Shown here in pieces: positions 24,033 to 34,200 of a stretch of DNA of 64,000 nt (position 1 is the first letter of the stretch; every line of letters starts with the position of its first letter). Below the pieces are notes generated by a model. That model ran no database searches and was not told the origin of the DNA. It worked only from the letters and a program-made list of their open reading frames with translations. The stretch covers positions 758,001 through 822,000 of the forward strand of contig NC_134035.1 of the NCBI RefSeq assembly GCF_964204645.1. Reading direction: 5' to 3'. The translations under genes were made by a program, and so were the position numbers. Origin of the DNA: Tubulanus polymorphus. Its lineage: Eukaryota > Nemertea > Palaeonemertea > Tubulaniformes > Tubulanidae.

Positions 24033-25620
24033 ACCTCAGCGATTCCATCTTGATTCAATTGAATTAAGGAGCAATTTCTAAACAATGACTCATCTTCATA
24101 CTGATGATCTGTCGCATCTACCAAACAACAAGAGAAATCTATCATTTATTTATGATTCAGGGTCAGGTTTATTGCGGACTAATACCATCTTTCCTCAATG
24201 GCAGGTCTAAGAGCTTAAGGCCAGCTTTGAATAAGACCATCTGGATAAGGACTAGAATCACAACTGCGTAACTGGCCGCGGGGTACAGAGTTGCCAAGTC
24301 TATCGCTTAGATTCTAGATCGGTCTTAGCCAAATTCGGTTATGAATCTTCACAACTTAAGACGCCTAAGACAAGTTGTTAGATTAGCAAAAGAACTACAG
24401 TCTTATAGGCCCACAGTCTTAGACCAGTCTTATATCTAAGCCTTGACAATGCAGTTATCCCCATCTAAGGTTTTATGATCTATTGGTATTAAACACCAAT
24501 GCTAGGACCAAGAAAAAACAGAGCGTTTTATGAGTTTGGCATAGGCCGTATAAAGAGGGTATTGTTATTGAAATTGAGAGAATTGGATGGATGAGTAATA
24601 AAGTTTGTTTGGTCTCATTAGAAATAGAAGGTCAAAATCACTGGCAGATACACTGACTCTGCATGGCGTACAGACTGGCGTACCTATAGCTGAAGGTGCA
24701 GTTCTTTCTAACACGTTGGTTTTACTGTGAATTCTTATGTTTAAGCAATCGCATGTCCAAATAACCATTGTAATCTGCAATAAAGAAATGGACAACTAAT
24801 CAATGCAGTGTGGCAATCAGCTCAGGACTGGATCCAGGGTTTTCAAGTGGAGGGGGGTGCTCTGCTGGTCATCTTTGCTTGAAAATTTGCAAAATTAGAT
24901 TAATTTTCATGCATTCTGAGTGTTTTTAGGCAATGCTCGATCATTTCGACTCTAAAATTCAAAATGTAGCTTGTATTTTGAAATATTCCTTTGAGGTAGC
25001 ACCAAAAGCTTCTTCGACGCTGGACCAACGCCTGAAGACTTAGGCCTATACTGAGCTAAACATTTTCCTGAAGTTTCAACATTATAACGAGCCTTCTCAT
25101 TTATGCTGTCCATCAATTTCTTTAAGCAATTTGCAATCAATTCAATATACCAGTCAGGTCACCTGACAGTCACCGGATCGGTTTGACTGCAGTTTAGGTG
25201 TCCCTAATCGGTTATATACCTACAGTAACCTTAGGCCTACCATGTAACACTATTCTTTAACACTAGCACCACCCAGTGGATAGGTGACCCAAACTACAGT
25301 TAGAACCAGCTCTCTATCAATTTATTAGTCTAGAGCATAAAGAGTTTTGTTTAGAACCAACTCGGCAATTATTCGGTGAATTGATTGATTTTATTGTTGA
25401 TGTGATGGATGAAATGAAATGATGAAATCACATCATTTTGACAAGGCAACGTCGCGATTCAATGTCAGTGGTGACAGAATGCAAATTTTGTGCTTTTACG
25501 AAAGAATAATTGTAGATCATGACGCACTTACTCGGGGTAGCTGACAAGTGACGAAACCGCTTCAAAATGGACAAAATTTACGAAAAAAGTTGCATGCGAA
25601 AATTTGTTATGGTCGATCAT
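24033..25620 (-). CDS. Possible small gene, unrecognised (weak model)
   Basis: Three exon-like pieces lie on the minus strand. (1) An ATG at 25620 opens a 29-codon frame ending at a good donor (cccga|gtaagt, near 25520). (2) About 24673-24782, acceptor 'ttgcag', contains MVIWTCDCLNIRIH and ends at 'atag|gtacgcc'. (3) About 24033-24121, acceptor 'ttggtag', contains DESLFRNCSLIQLNQDG and ends 'gag|gtatgt'. Pieces 2 and 3 join in phase; piece 1 does not join either directly. I see no stop-containing final exon and do not recognise the family. The Cys-containing VIWTCDCLNIRIH stretch looks protein-like, but this could be repeat-derived. Confidence 0.25.
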
Positions 25621-25907
25621 GTGATTGCGTCCGTAGGCGTAGGCGCTTCCTGGCACCTAACGTCAGTGTGAGGCCTCAAGAAAAATACAAACTCACTATC
25701 ATACTGATCGCGAAACGGGCAGAAATGAAAACACAAATTCGCTACTTTATTGAGCGCGAAACGCTGAATTGTTGGAACTACGGACACATTTTCCAGATCT
25801 TAATACCCAAATGACTCCTGAATTTGTGAATTCGACATTTAGATAATATTTGTCTTACATCAACGAATTTATGATGGAAAATGCACTTTTACCGATGACC
25901 ACAGGGG

Positions 25908-26240
25908 GCTGACACAAAAGGTTTTTGGCCTCAATATCCTACGTACCGGTATAGTCCGGCCTGGGTTCACACACACGACTTAGTTGACTAAATAGTCCAG
26001 TTAGTTCACATATAGTCTGGTTAGTTCACTAGTAGTCCAGTTAGTTAACTAAGTCCGGAAGAAGTTGACTGAAGACTATGATGAATTTCAAAAATTGAAA
26101 TCACATTAACAAGGAGACTGACTGAGAGATTCGGGGACAATGGGGTGATTGATATGAATTTAAATTTCGGCCTTATTACGTACAATACGGACCAGTGTGT
26201 CGTCTAATTCTGATTAGATATGGTACTATGATATGGTACT
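25908..26240. repeat. Rearranged fragment of the long repeat unit plus foldback arm
   Basis: Three pieces are joined. 25908-25955 is a single arm of the foldback seen at 13546-13651. About 25975-26143 matches the leader of the long unit (compare 2770-3020) in direct orientation. About 26145-26235 is the reverse complement of 1300-1372. The last two pieces come from opposite sides of the unit and are in opposite orientation, so the fragment has suffered deletion and inversion. Confidence 0.7.
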
Positions 26241-26357
26241 ACGTTATCGAAATGTGCAAATAAGAATTAATTACAAACTGATGGATTTGTGTTGATCTAT
26301 CAATATCAATGTACAAGTTTACAGAAAAATGCATCATTTTCTACCTGTCTCCCGCAG

Positions 26358-26510
26358 AAAGTCAGTCCCATAACGTCAGTCCCATAACGTCAGTCCCATA
26401 GCGTCAGTCCCATAGCGTCAGTACCATAACGTCAGTCCCATAACGCCAGTCCCATACTGTCAGTCCCAACGTCAGAGTCACATAACGTCGAGTTCCATAT
26501 AACGTCTACA
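26358..26510. repeat. 14 bp minisatellite
   Basis: About ten tandem units of 'gtcagtcccataac' with single-base variants, decaying toward the right end where units gain 1-3 bases. Confidence 0.85.
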
Positions 26511-26989
26511 TTGTATCATGATATTCTAAGATCTTTTGAAGATTTTTTTCACGATAAAGGATTGTTATGAATCATCACTAACTCTAAATGACTGCGCATT
26601 TACTGCATTCACATCCCGTTAGAAAACACCGTAGGCAAAAACGCCAGAGACGTTCAACATTCCAGAAAGATTTACGACGAGAATTAAGTAAACATGATAA
26701 TTTATTAACATTGGATATGGCTGACATTTCTCTAGATTAATACACTTATACAATTATTCAATGCTATTCAGATTAACATATTTCTTGATTCATGAAATTT
26801 AAAAAGTGAAGACAAAGCGATCTACTTCAACAGAGTCATTGCTTACCCTTTACGATGAATCAAAGGTTCTGGGAGAATTATACATAGAAAATCCCGGGAG
26901 TAGAACAGTCGTAGCAATTCCTATTCGACATGTTCTCATTAACGATGGCGTACTACATCACTGAGTCATGCAATGTTTGACACAATATA

Positions 26990-27183
26990 AGCAACAAACA
27001 TGGACCCGGGCGTAGCAACAAACATGTACCCCGGCGTAGCAACAAACATGGACCCCGGCGTAGCAACAAACATGGACCCCGGCGTAGCAACAAACATGGA
27101 CCCGGGCGTAGCAACAAACATGGACCCCGGCGTAGCAACAAACATGGACCCCGGCGTAGCAACAAACATGGACCCCGGCGTAT
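26990..27183. repeat. 24 bp minisatellite, eight units
   Basis: Eight near-identical units of 'caacaaacatggaccccggc' plus 'gtag'. Because 24 is a multiple of three, several frames on both strands stay open (for example MDPGVATN on the + strand). No signal suggests translation. Confidence 0.9.
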
Positions 27184-27583
27184 AGCACAGTAGCTTTATT
27201 ACAGCATTTCAAATTAGTTCATTTTCATTTGTTTGACTCTCTGGCAAAATTCTCACCCTCTAGAAAAACTCCAGAAGGGACTTTATTACGATGAACGTCC
27301 TATTCTTTAGATTCGATTGATCGATCTTTTATGAAACGGATTGCACGTGACCATAGTTTCAAATCGCTTGACCATTTATGGAATTTCAGTTTGGAAGACA
27401 TCGACTATATATTGCACTGGAACCATTTTTTTTACAATACTTCGATATTTCACAAGAATAACAAGACTTTTTTTCAAACATCGATTTTTTCCATACACCC
27501 ATTGGGAAGATTCTGCGACACGACGACTCCTACAACGATGCGTTATACGATGCACAACGAAATGTAACAAGTTTAATTTTAAT

Positions 27584-28750
27584 CTAAACAAGTTTCGCGG
27601 CAAAGTCTTCGTCCGCTACCATGTCTACGATATGATTCCTGATATCGTACGGATTTTTGACGACGTCGCGAATCGAGAACTGAATCTTGTATTCGGCTTT
27701 ATTGTAATACGTGTGATGAAACAGGTGATTCGACATCGCTTCCGTACCGAGCGGTTTATTTTTGTATTTAGTGCGTTTCAGCAATTGGCAGATTTTACGG
27801 CGAGGCGATAAAGCGGGTCCGGGTTTCCTGCAACTGTTTATTACAGGCGATACGTTGAAATCGTCGAAATTCGGGGTGAATCTCGTGTAGGAAGCGAAAT
27901 AGACGGCGTCGCATAGAGACACGGTGCGGTTACCTTCGTTACCCGCCGCTTTCTCGTAAGACACTAGAATATCATCGGTCATGAACGGACCAGTTTTCCA
28001 CAGAACGTCGGCTTTACCAGTTTTCTTGTTCGCTTTCGGTAGAAATTCGATTATTTTTCGAAAATATTTATGTTTCGGAGCCGAAATCATCAACGCGTTC
28101 AATGTCGACGGTCGCTTTCGACCGAAATAGATGATGCTGTGGGCGGGATGATCCTCGGGTATCATCGCCGTGTGAGCTGCTATTAGACTGTTAAACGGAT
28201 GCAGGGCCTCGATGTCTAAATCGGCGTACACTCCACCGAACGTATACAGAATGAAATAGCGAATCGCGTCCGCTCTTTGAATTCCCTTCGAATATTTGAA
28301 GAACATAAGATAATAGGCTGGAAATCTCTTTTTAACGAACTCGTCCGCGATAAGATCAGTCCACAGCCAATATTCCCAATCGGGATGTAATCTAACCCAC
28401 GATGCCACGTATTTCTTGAACGTTTTCGGAATGCGTTCGGTTTTCCACGTTTGGTGTATTCGTTTAGGAGTGGTTGGGCATATCGTGCCGGTTGACTGTA
28501 ACTGTTCGAGCAACATAGCCACGTTCTCGTGATACACGACAGGTACGTCCGCCATGACGGTCTGATTAGGTTTCGCCAGCATCGGCAACGTAACCATGAC
28601 CGACATATTCGAACTCGACGTCTGCGACAGTTTCTCGACTTTGTAAACGTAGAATGAATCCGGTAGTTTAGATTTCCAGCTTAAAAATACGTAGACAGAC
28701 AATAGCGTCAGTATCATTATACCAGTTATCTTGAAAACCCTTGCGCGCAT
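27584..28750 (-). CDS. Type II membrane glycosyltransferase, GT32/OCH1-like (Gly_transf_sug)
   Basis: An uninterrupted coding region of 388 residues starting at the ATG at 28750. A strong splice acceptor (ttgtttatag, exon from 28782) lies just 5' of it, so a non-coding 5' exon is likely. Residues about 7-24 form one membrane anchor with a short cytoplasmic basic N-terminus, the usual Golgi type II layout. The catalytic domain shows PKRIHQTWKTERIP (95-108), RADAIRYFILYTFGG (159-173) and the DXD sugar-nucleotide-binding motif in YADLDIE (175-181). The family transfers sugars such as mannose or galactose from nucleotide donors; donor and acceptor cannot be told from sequence here. There are several NxS/T sites in the stem. 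The nearest well-known relatives are fungal OCH1 and inositol-phosphoceramide mannosyltransferases. The coding part lacks introns, unlike its neighbours. Confidence 0.88.
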   Translation of the reverse strand: MRARVFKITGIMILTLLSVYVFLSWKSKLPDSFYVYKVEKLSQTSSSNMSVMVTLPMLAKPNQTVMADVPVVYHENVAMLLEQLQSTGTICPTTPKRIHQTWKTERIPKTFKKYVASWVRLHPDWEYWLWTDLIADEFVKKRFPAYYLMFFKYSKGIQRADAIRYFILYTFGGVYADLDIEALHPFNSLIAAHTAMIPEDHPAHSIIYFGRKRPSTLNALMISAPKHKYFRKIIEFLPKANKKTGKADVLWKTGPFMTDDILVSYEKAAGNEGNRTVSLCDAVYFASYTRFTPNFDDFNVSPVINSCRKPGPALSPRRKICQLLKRTKYKNKPLGTEAMSNHLFHHTYYNKAEYKIQFSIRDVVKNPYDIRNHIVDMVADEDFAAKLV

Positions 28751-31261
28751 ATTCGTGGTTAATCTACTTGTATTTCTACGACCTATAAACAACACACGAA
28801 GAAAATGAAAATATATATGTTACTTTATGCTGCGAAAAACCCCAAAGACAAATGCACAACATTCAATGTTCTATACTTAGGTAAACAAACCACATAACAA
28901 AACTAAAATTTGATTAATCCTTTAGATATCGCTTCTAGCTCCAGTGAAACAATGATTTCACACGAGGATTACAGTAAACATTATTTGCTTCTGGGCCTAA
29001 TTAATTCTGCTCCTGAAGACATAAAATATTTGGTCGAAGAACATAATCATTCGATAGAGTATAAAACGTCACTTCACAGCGGCCTAGCTGACCTATAGTT
29101 TGATCACGCGACTGTAGGGTGAATAGCGAATCCGTTATTTCATCATCATGAATCTGTCTCTTAGGTCCGACGGGCTTCATACGTACAAATAACCATAATT
29201 CGTCACCTACGACAACATATATAGGGAACTTTTTTTTATTCTAGTTTTATGTGGGTTCCTACGCATCTCGAAGCATTTAGCCTAATTGCGTGGTATTACG
29301 CCGTTACAGTAGGATGAATAGTGCTGGAATAGTGCTGTTTTTTTAAACCTTAAGTACGAAAGGATACACGCCAAGCTGCACCCGGCGTACTCCGTATATG
29401 TTTAGCATCTGTAGATAATTGCCTTCCATCGTCTGAGTCACTTCCTCGCTCAAAATTGTATCCCAAGGATTACCTAACGTACCGGTTAATCTCCTGTCCA
29501 TCCCGTGCCGGATAATCTCCTGTCCATCCCGTACCCGATAATCTCCGGCCCATCGGGTATATACCAGTAGACCGCCCGATCGATCCGGCTTTTTGAAACA
29601 AGTCAGAATAGAATAGATAGTCAGAATTTCCCTATAGACATTGAATCAACCCGCTACACTTACCATTCTCCAGTTCCCACAATCATTATTCCGAATCACA
29701 GACGAAAGAAACTGAACGTACTGAAGACTCGGTACCGGGTACTGCAGACGACCCGACTGTGCTAGAGATCCGTATCCTCACCACTCGGAATAAAATCCGT
29801 TACCATGGCAATTGAAAAAGTGTGCATCTTTCTCGATCGCGCTCGATCCACACGATATTATAATGAGGGTGCTTGACACCTCTGCACTCGTTTGGCTATA
29901 TACTCCCTTGATACGAAAAAATACCCCTACCTTAATACTTCCTTGTTTACGTTTTCACAACCAGTCGATTTGCTCGTAGCATTGAAATAGGTCGGAAACG
30001 ATTGTTAAACGAACAAGGTCAAGCGCCCCAGCTGCATAACGTTCATTTTTAATGTTACACCACTGAACGCGCTTCCCGATAAATCAAACGCTCTTCTTCA
30101 GACTGTAGGCGATAATTATATCGACGTATCTTTGATTACGTAAAAAATTCAGCCGAAGAAAACATTCCATCAGCCGTCAAGTCGGGTAAATAGAGTAGAA
30201 CACGCCACGATAACTTTGTATTTTAAAAAATCATTTTGGCAGTATTATGAATTGGTGGACATTGAAAGCGTATTTGATAGCAGAAGCCAGTTGCATAGTC
30301 ATGGCTTAGATTTAAGACTATAGTCTGAGACCAGTTTAGTTCTAGTTCTATGAGCCTTAGTCAACATACTAAGATTTTAAGACCACTTTTGGATGTTGTC
30401 ACGACTGGTGTGTGTAAGGGCCCTCACGGGTTTCACGTTTACTGTTCACGTGTCGTAGTTTCCCCGGTCGGTAGACCAGAGGTTTACACTCGCAAAACGC
30501 AAGAACGAATGAACGAATGAACGACGTGTAGTTTCCTTGTATACAGAGCAGAACGGCACTGACTGAAAACTGTATTCGAGATAATCAGACGCGAAATTCA
30601 ATGTATTTCTATAGCAGGATCATCTGAAAAAACTTTATCTATTTCAATATATAATATTCATGATAACGTGATAAAACTACGCAATAAATCGCGAGAGACG
30701 AATGAAATACGAGTCCCACAGTCGTTCTTAATGGTATATATACTGTGAAATATCATAATTTTAGTCACTCTTGAGAATGGTTTTTAGGATAAAACCGAAA
30801 ATTCGAGTTTTTAATAAATTCTTTATAGTTTTGATGTTTTAAATCTTTTTCGAACTTGTGATTGTGGGACTCATATTTCATATAATATTCAGTTTGATAA
30901 TACATTCTTTACATTATTCGCAGTATTTCTATTTCTACCAATTGATTGCCACCAGTTGATGATTTTGCCATCGTGAGGTGCATGAGAATTTTTTTTTTGT
31001 TTATTATGGTTTTATTTGAAAAACTGCCCCAAATGAGGTATTGTAGGTTTACCATCGATAGCAGCAATCTTTAACCTTCAACAATAACACGCACCTGTTA
31101 CTGGACAATCCGGAACAAAAACCTTAGGTGGTGAATTATTTGACGATAGTTATTTTTTCGAACGACTTCAATATCTATTAACAATTTTCACTTTTACTCA
31201 ATGAGTCTGAATGTCGACCCGGTAAGGTATTCACGGTCGGACTGTTCGATCTACCGTTCAT
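28751..31261. other. Spacer between glycosyltransferase and SLC3 heavy-chain genes
   Basis: Contains a small open frame (separate entry), three imperfect tandem units of about 27 bp around 'gataatctcctgtccatccc' (about 29483-29565), and a 'tttaagactatagtctgaga' repeat remnant near 30310-30390. It is otherwise AT-rich with no exon-like pattern. Confidence 0.5.
28952..29098 (+). CDS. Small open reading frame, function unknown
   Basis: An ATG opens 48 codons that read like real protein (GLINSAPEDIKYLVEEHNHS), ending in TAG. A 'taatcctttag' acceptor-like signal lies 25 bases upstream, so it could be the last exon of a plus-strand gene, but no earlier exon was found. It may equally be chance or a relic. 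Confidence 0.2.
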   Translation: MISHEDYSKHYLLLGLINSAPEDIKYLVEEHNHSIEYKTSLHSGLADL

Positions 31262-34200
31262 TTATAGGTGGTTTTTAATTTCGTATTCCCATCTGAAGAT
31301 CGCCGCTGATTCGGGTGGCATAACGAATTGTTTTCCACTCTGAACGGTGTCACCTTTCTTGAACGGGAAATCGCCTCCAGTAACGAACTCGACCTCCATG
31401 TTCTCGCTGTGAATAAGTTCGCTTTTCGCCATTTGTTGCGGTTTGAACATGTCCGCCGTGCTGCCGAAATTACAAACTAGTAGAAATCTGAAGAAAAAAA
31501 TAGAAAAACATCGAATACCTTTCTATATAAATCATTTGTATATAAAGATTTAATATAAAGATTATTTAATTTAAAAGCACGCTGCCTGTATTATATTTGA
31601 AAGCCAGCAAAGACCGTGAAAATATTTTGAATAGCTAATAAAAACTTTCTTCAAAACATGGGTGCTTCGCTTCGCTTTCTTAGTTAAAAATCTGGAATTT
31701 TTTTGTACGATATAAATCGTTTTTTTACCCGGGATGCCCGTCCGCATGACGCACGAATGATAGTATCTGGTGAGTCGTGTATCCGACAGTCATTAGTCCG
31801 GCTTGAATACTCGCTTCCTTGCCGCGTAGCGCAGACAACTGCCTGAACTGCGACAAGGGCGATATCTTGTTTACGTTTTGAATCTGTTGTATAAAATGAT
31901 GAATTAGTTCAGTGGCTTATTTTCCGAAATCATTTCGAATATTCAAGTTTCAAAAGTCTGCGAATATCTGATACGTTTATGAAGTATACCTGTACGTTGA
32001 GTGTATCCCATTTAGGCGCCAGTGAAATCCAAGGCGCTGATGCCGTTGTGTCGTTACCGCTGAATCCGGCGTTTGTCGTGTTATCCCACTGCATCGGTCT
32101 TACCGCCGGGTACGCGCCCTGAAAATAGAGACAGTCTTCGAAATAGCTTTATACATAAACATATTATTTTCTAAAAAAAAATTTTCTCATTCGTGTTTTT
32201 AAGTAAAGGCCAAGAAGATACATAATATTCGCGTATGAAGATGAACACGTGACCAGAAATCCAACAATAATTTCAGCAAAAGATGGAAAGTTCTTAAGTG
32301 TATATTTCGAGCATTTGAGAACTTTACATCTTTGGCTGAAATTATTGTGCGATTTCAGACGTATTCATCCTATGTATTTTTTTTCGAACAGGTTATTGTC
32401 CGCGTGTCCGTGTGACCTCTTTTCGCCGTCCTTGCGCTGGCTTCTTTTGTCCCAATGAGTCAGGATGGTGCAGGTATAGATACGTTTATCTTATACCGAC
32501 ACTTCGATGCAGGGCGACTACACCCAATCAGACCAGACAGCTAGAACTGTAAGTCTTTTTATTTTATGCCCCATCAATTTGCTTATCGTCGTTCTTGCGC
32601 TTGCTTCTTTTGTCCCTATGAGTCTACAATATGTGTAGGTATAGATATCTTATACCGACACTTCGATACAGAACGATTATACCCAATCAAACCAGACAAC
32701 TAGAACTGTAAGTCTTTTGTATGTCTCATCAATATATTTTGCTTTTCGTCGTTCTGTTTCTCATGTCCTCGTCTATATACGCCTCATTATCGCTGATATG
32801 TGATATTAATTGCCATCGTGTCAGATTTGACGTATCACGATGGAATACATTGTGAGACACTCAATCTATGAAATACGCCCGTGTTCTCTTTATCGATGAC
32901 CGCATGTATAACTTATGCAACCAATTATATAAAACGATTTTTTGACGCCGTAAAACCCGTTACAATTAATGTTTATATACATTGATACCTAGTATGCGTT
33001 ATTTAAGAGGTTCTGTGTGGGTCGATGTGCACTACGTCATCAATATTGGCGTTTCAAAATAACAATTACAATTGTGAATTTTAGCGTTAATTTTGTAAAT
33101 TGAATATAGCTCTTAGTAATTATTTTGTGAGGATGTGCCTACGTTATCGTTATATATCGGGGCTAGACTGGTTCCCGGTCAATTCAATTCAATCATCGAT
33201 ATATTCAAATTTTAAATAACTTATTCATCCTGAATATATTATGTTATTCATTGACGACAATGTTACGCACTGTTTTATATATGTTATGATTTTTTTGCAA
33301 CTCGATTTTTGAAATGATTTAGTCGCTTACCGAGCTCGCTTGTAGTTGACCAATCTCGTTCCCGTAAAGAACTACCGGCGTAGCAGGCAATAGAAACGTC
33401 ATCGCTTTCAACGTGTCGGCTACACGATCCTTCATTACCGGTACACCTCGGGCTATATCATCGAACCCGCTTCTATGGTACAACTGAAATTTATATCGAG
33501 ATATTTCTGTTGTTAATGCGCCCATGAATCGTGACCTAAACGCGGTAGGGGAACGATAGGGCGTACGATGCGGTATAAAAACTTCAAAACAAGGAATAAA
33601 AGACCGCTATCGTAAAACACAGGCCTAAGAATCGTGCCTCAAAATTTTTGAGATTTTGTAGATTTTGAACGTACCAGCGTTGCGGGCCATTCTCCGGGCC
33701 AATTCTCACTGGGTTCTCGCGACATCGACCCGTTCAAACTTTCGGCAAGCGATGTCGCGTTCACGACTGGCATTAAGAGCATCACGTGTGAACGAGGCTG
33801 GAAGACTATATCGGCGCCCTTGTATATATCATCGCCGTAAAGGCGTCTAGCATCCTCGGACGGCTCTAACGCGTCGACGAATACCGCCCTGTAAAAAATA
33901 CACGACGAAAATCTGTTAAAAACACATCTAAGATTAAAAGATTAAAAGCGAATTTCATTCATCAAAAACTAAAATCAGAAGACACGAGGTTTCGAACTCT
34001 CTCACAAGAGGTCGCCTGACGATGATCTCTTGAGAATTTTCGATAGATTTCAATATTATTATCTATGATTCTCCACGTCACAGGTGTTTTTGTTCTCACA
34101 GAAAATTAATCTTTGCAAGTATTTTTTTGCAGGATAATTTTCTGTTTTTCTCGCATATTGTTATTAATCACCTTTTATCGTCGGAGTCGGAGTCAGTCGA

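Larger units (their letters stand above)
23292..27583. other. Repeat-rich spacer upstream of PRAS40
   Basis: Contains a (TA)n tract at about 24007-24028, interspersed 'cagtcttagaccagtctta' repeat remnants (about 24230-24470), the rearranged long-unit fragment, and two minisatellites listed separately. The exon candidates at 24.0-25.6 kb are given as a separate low-confidence entry. Confidence 0.5.

Noticed and set aside
26358-26510. CRISPR-like array
   Set aside because: The 14 bp units are directly adjacent with no spacers, in an animal genome. It is an ordinary minisatellite.
26953-27212. Long open frames on both strands over the 24 bp minisatellite
   Set aside because: The period is a multiple of three, so most frames stay open by construction. 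There are no flanking gene signals.
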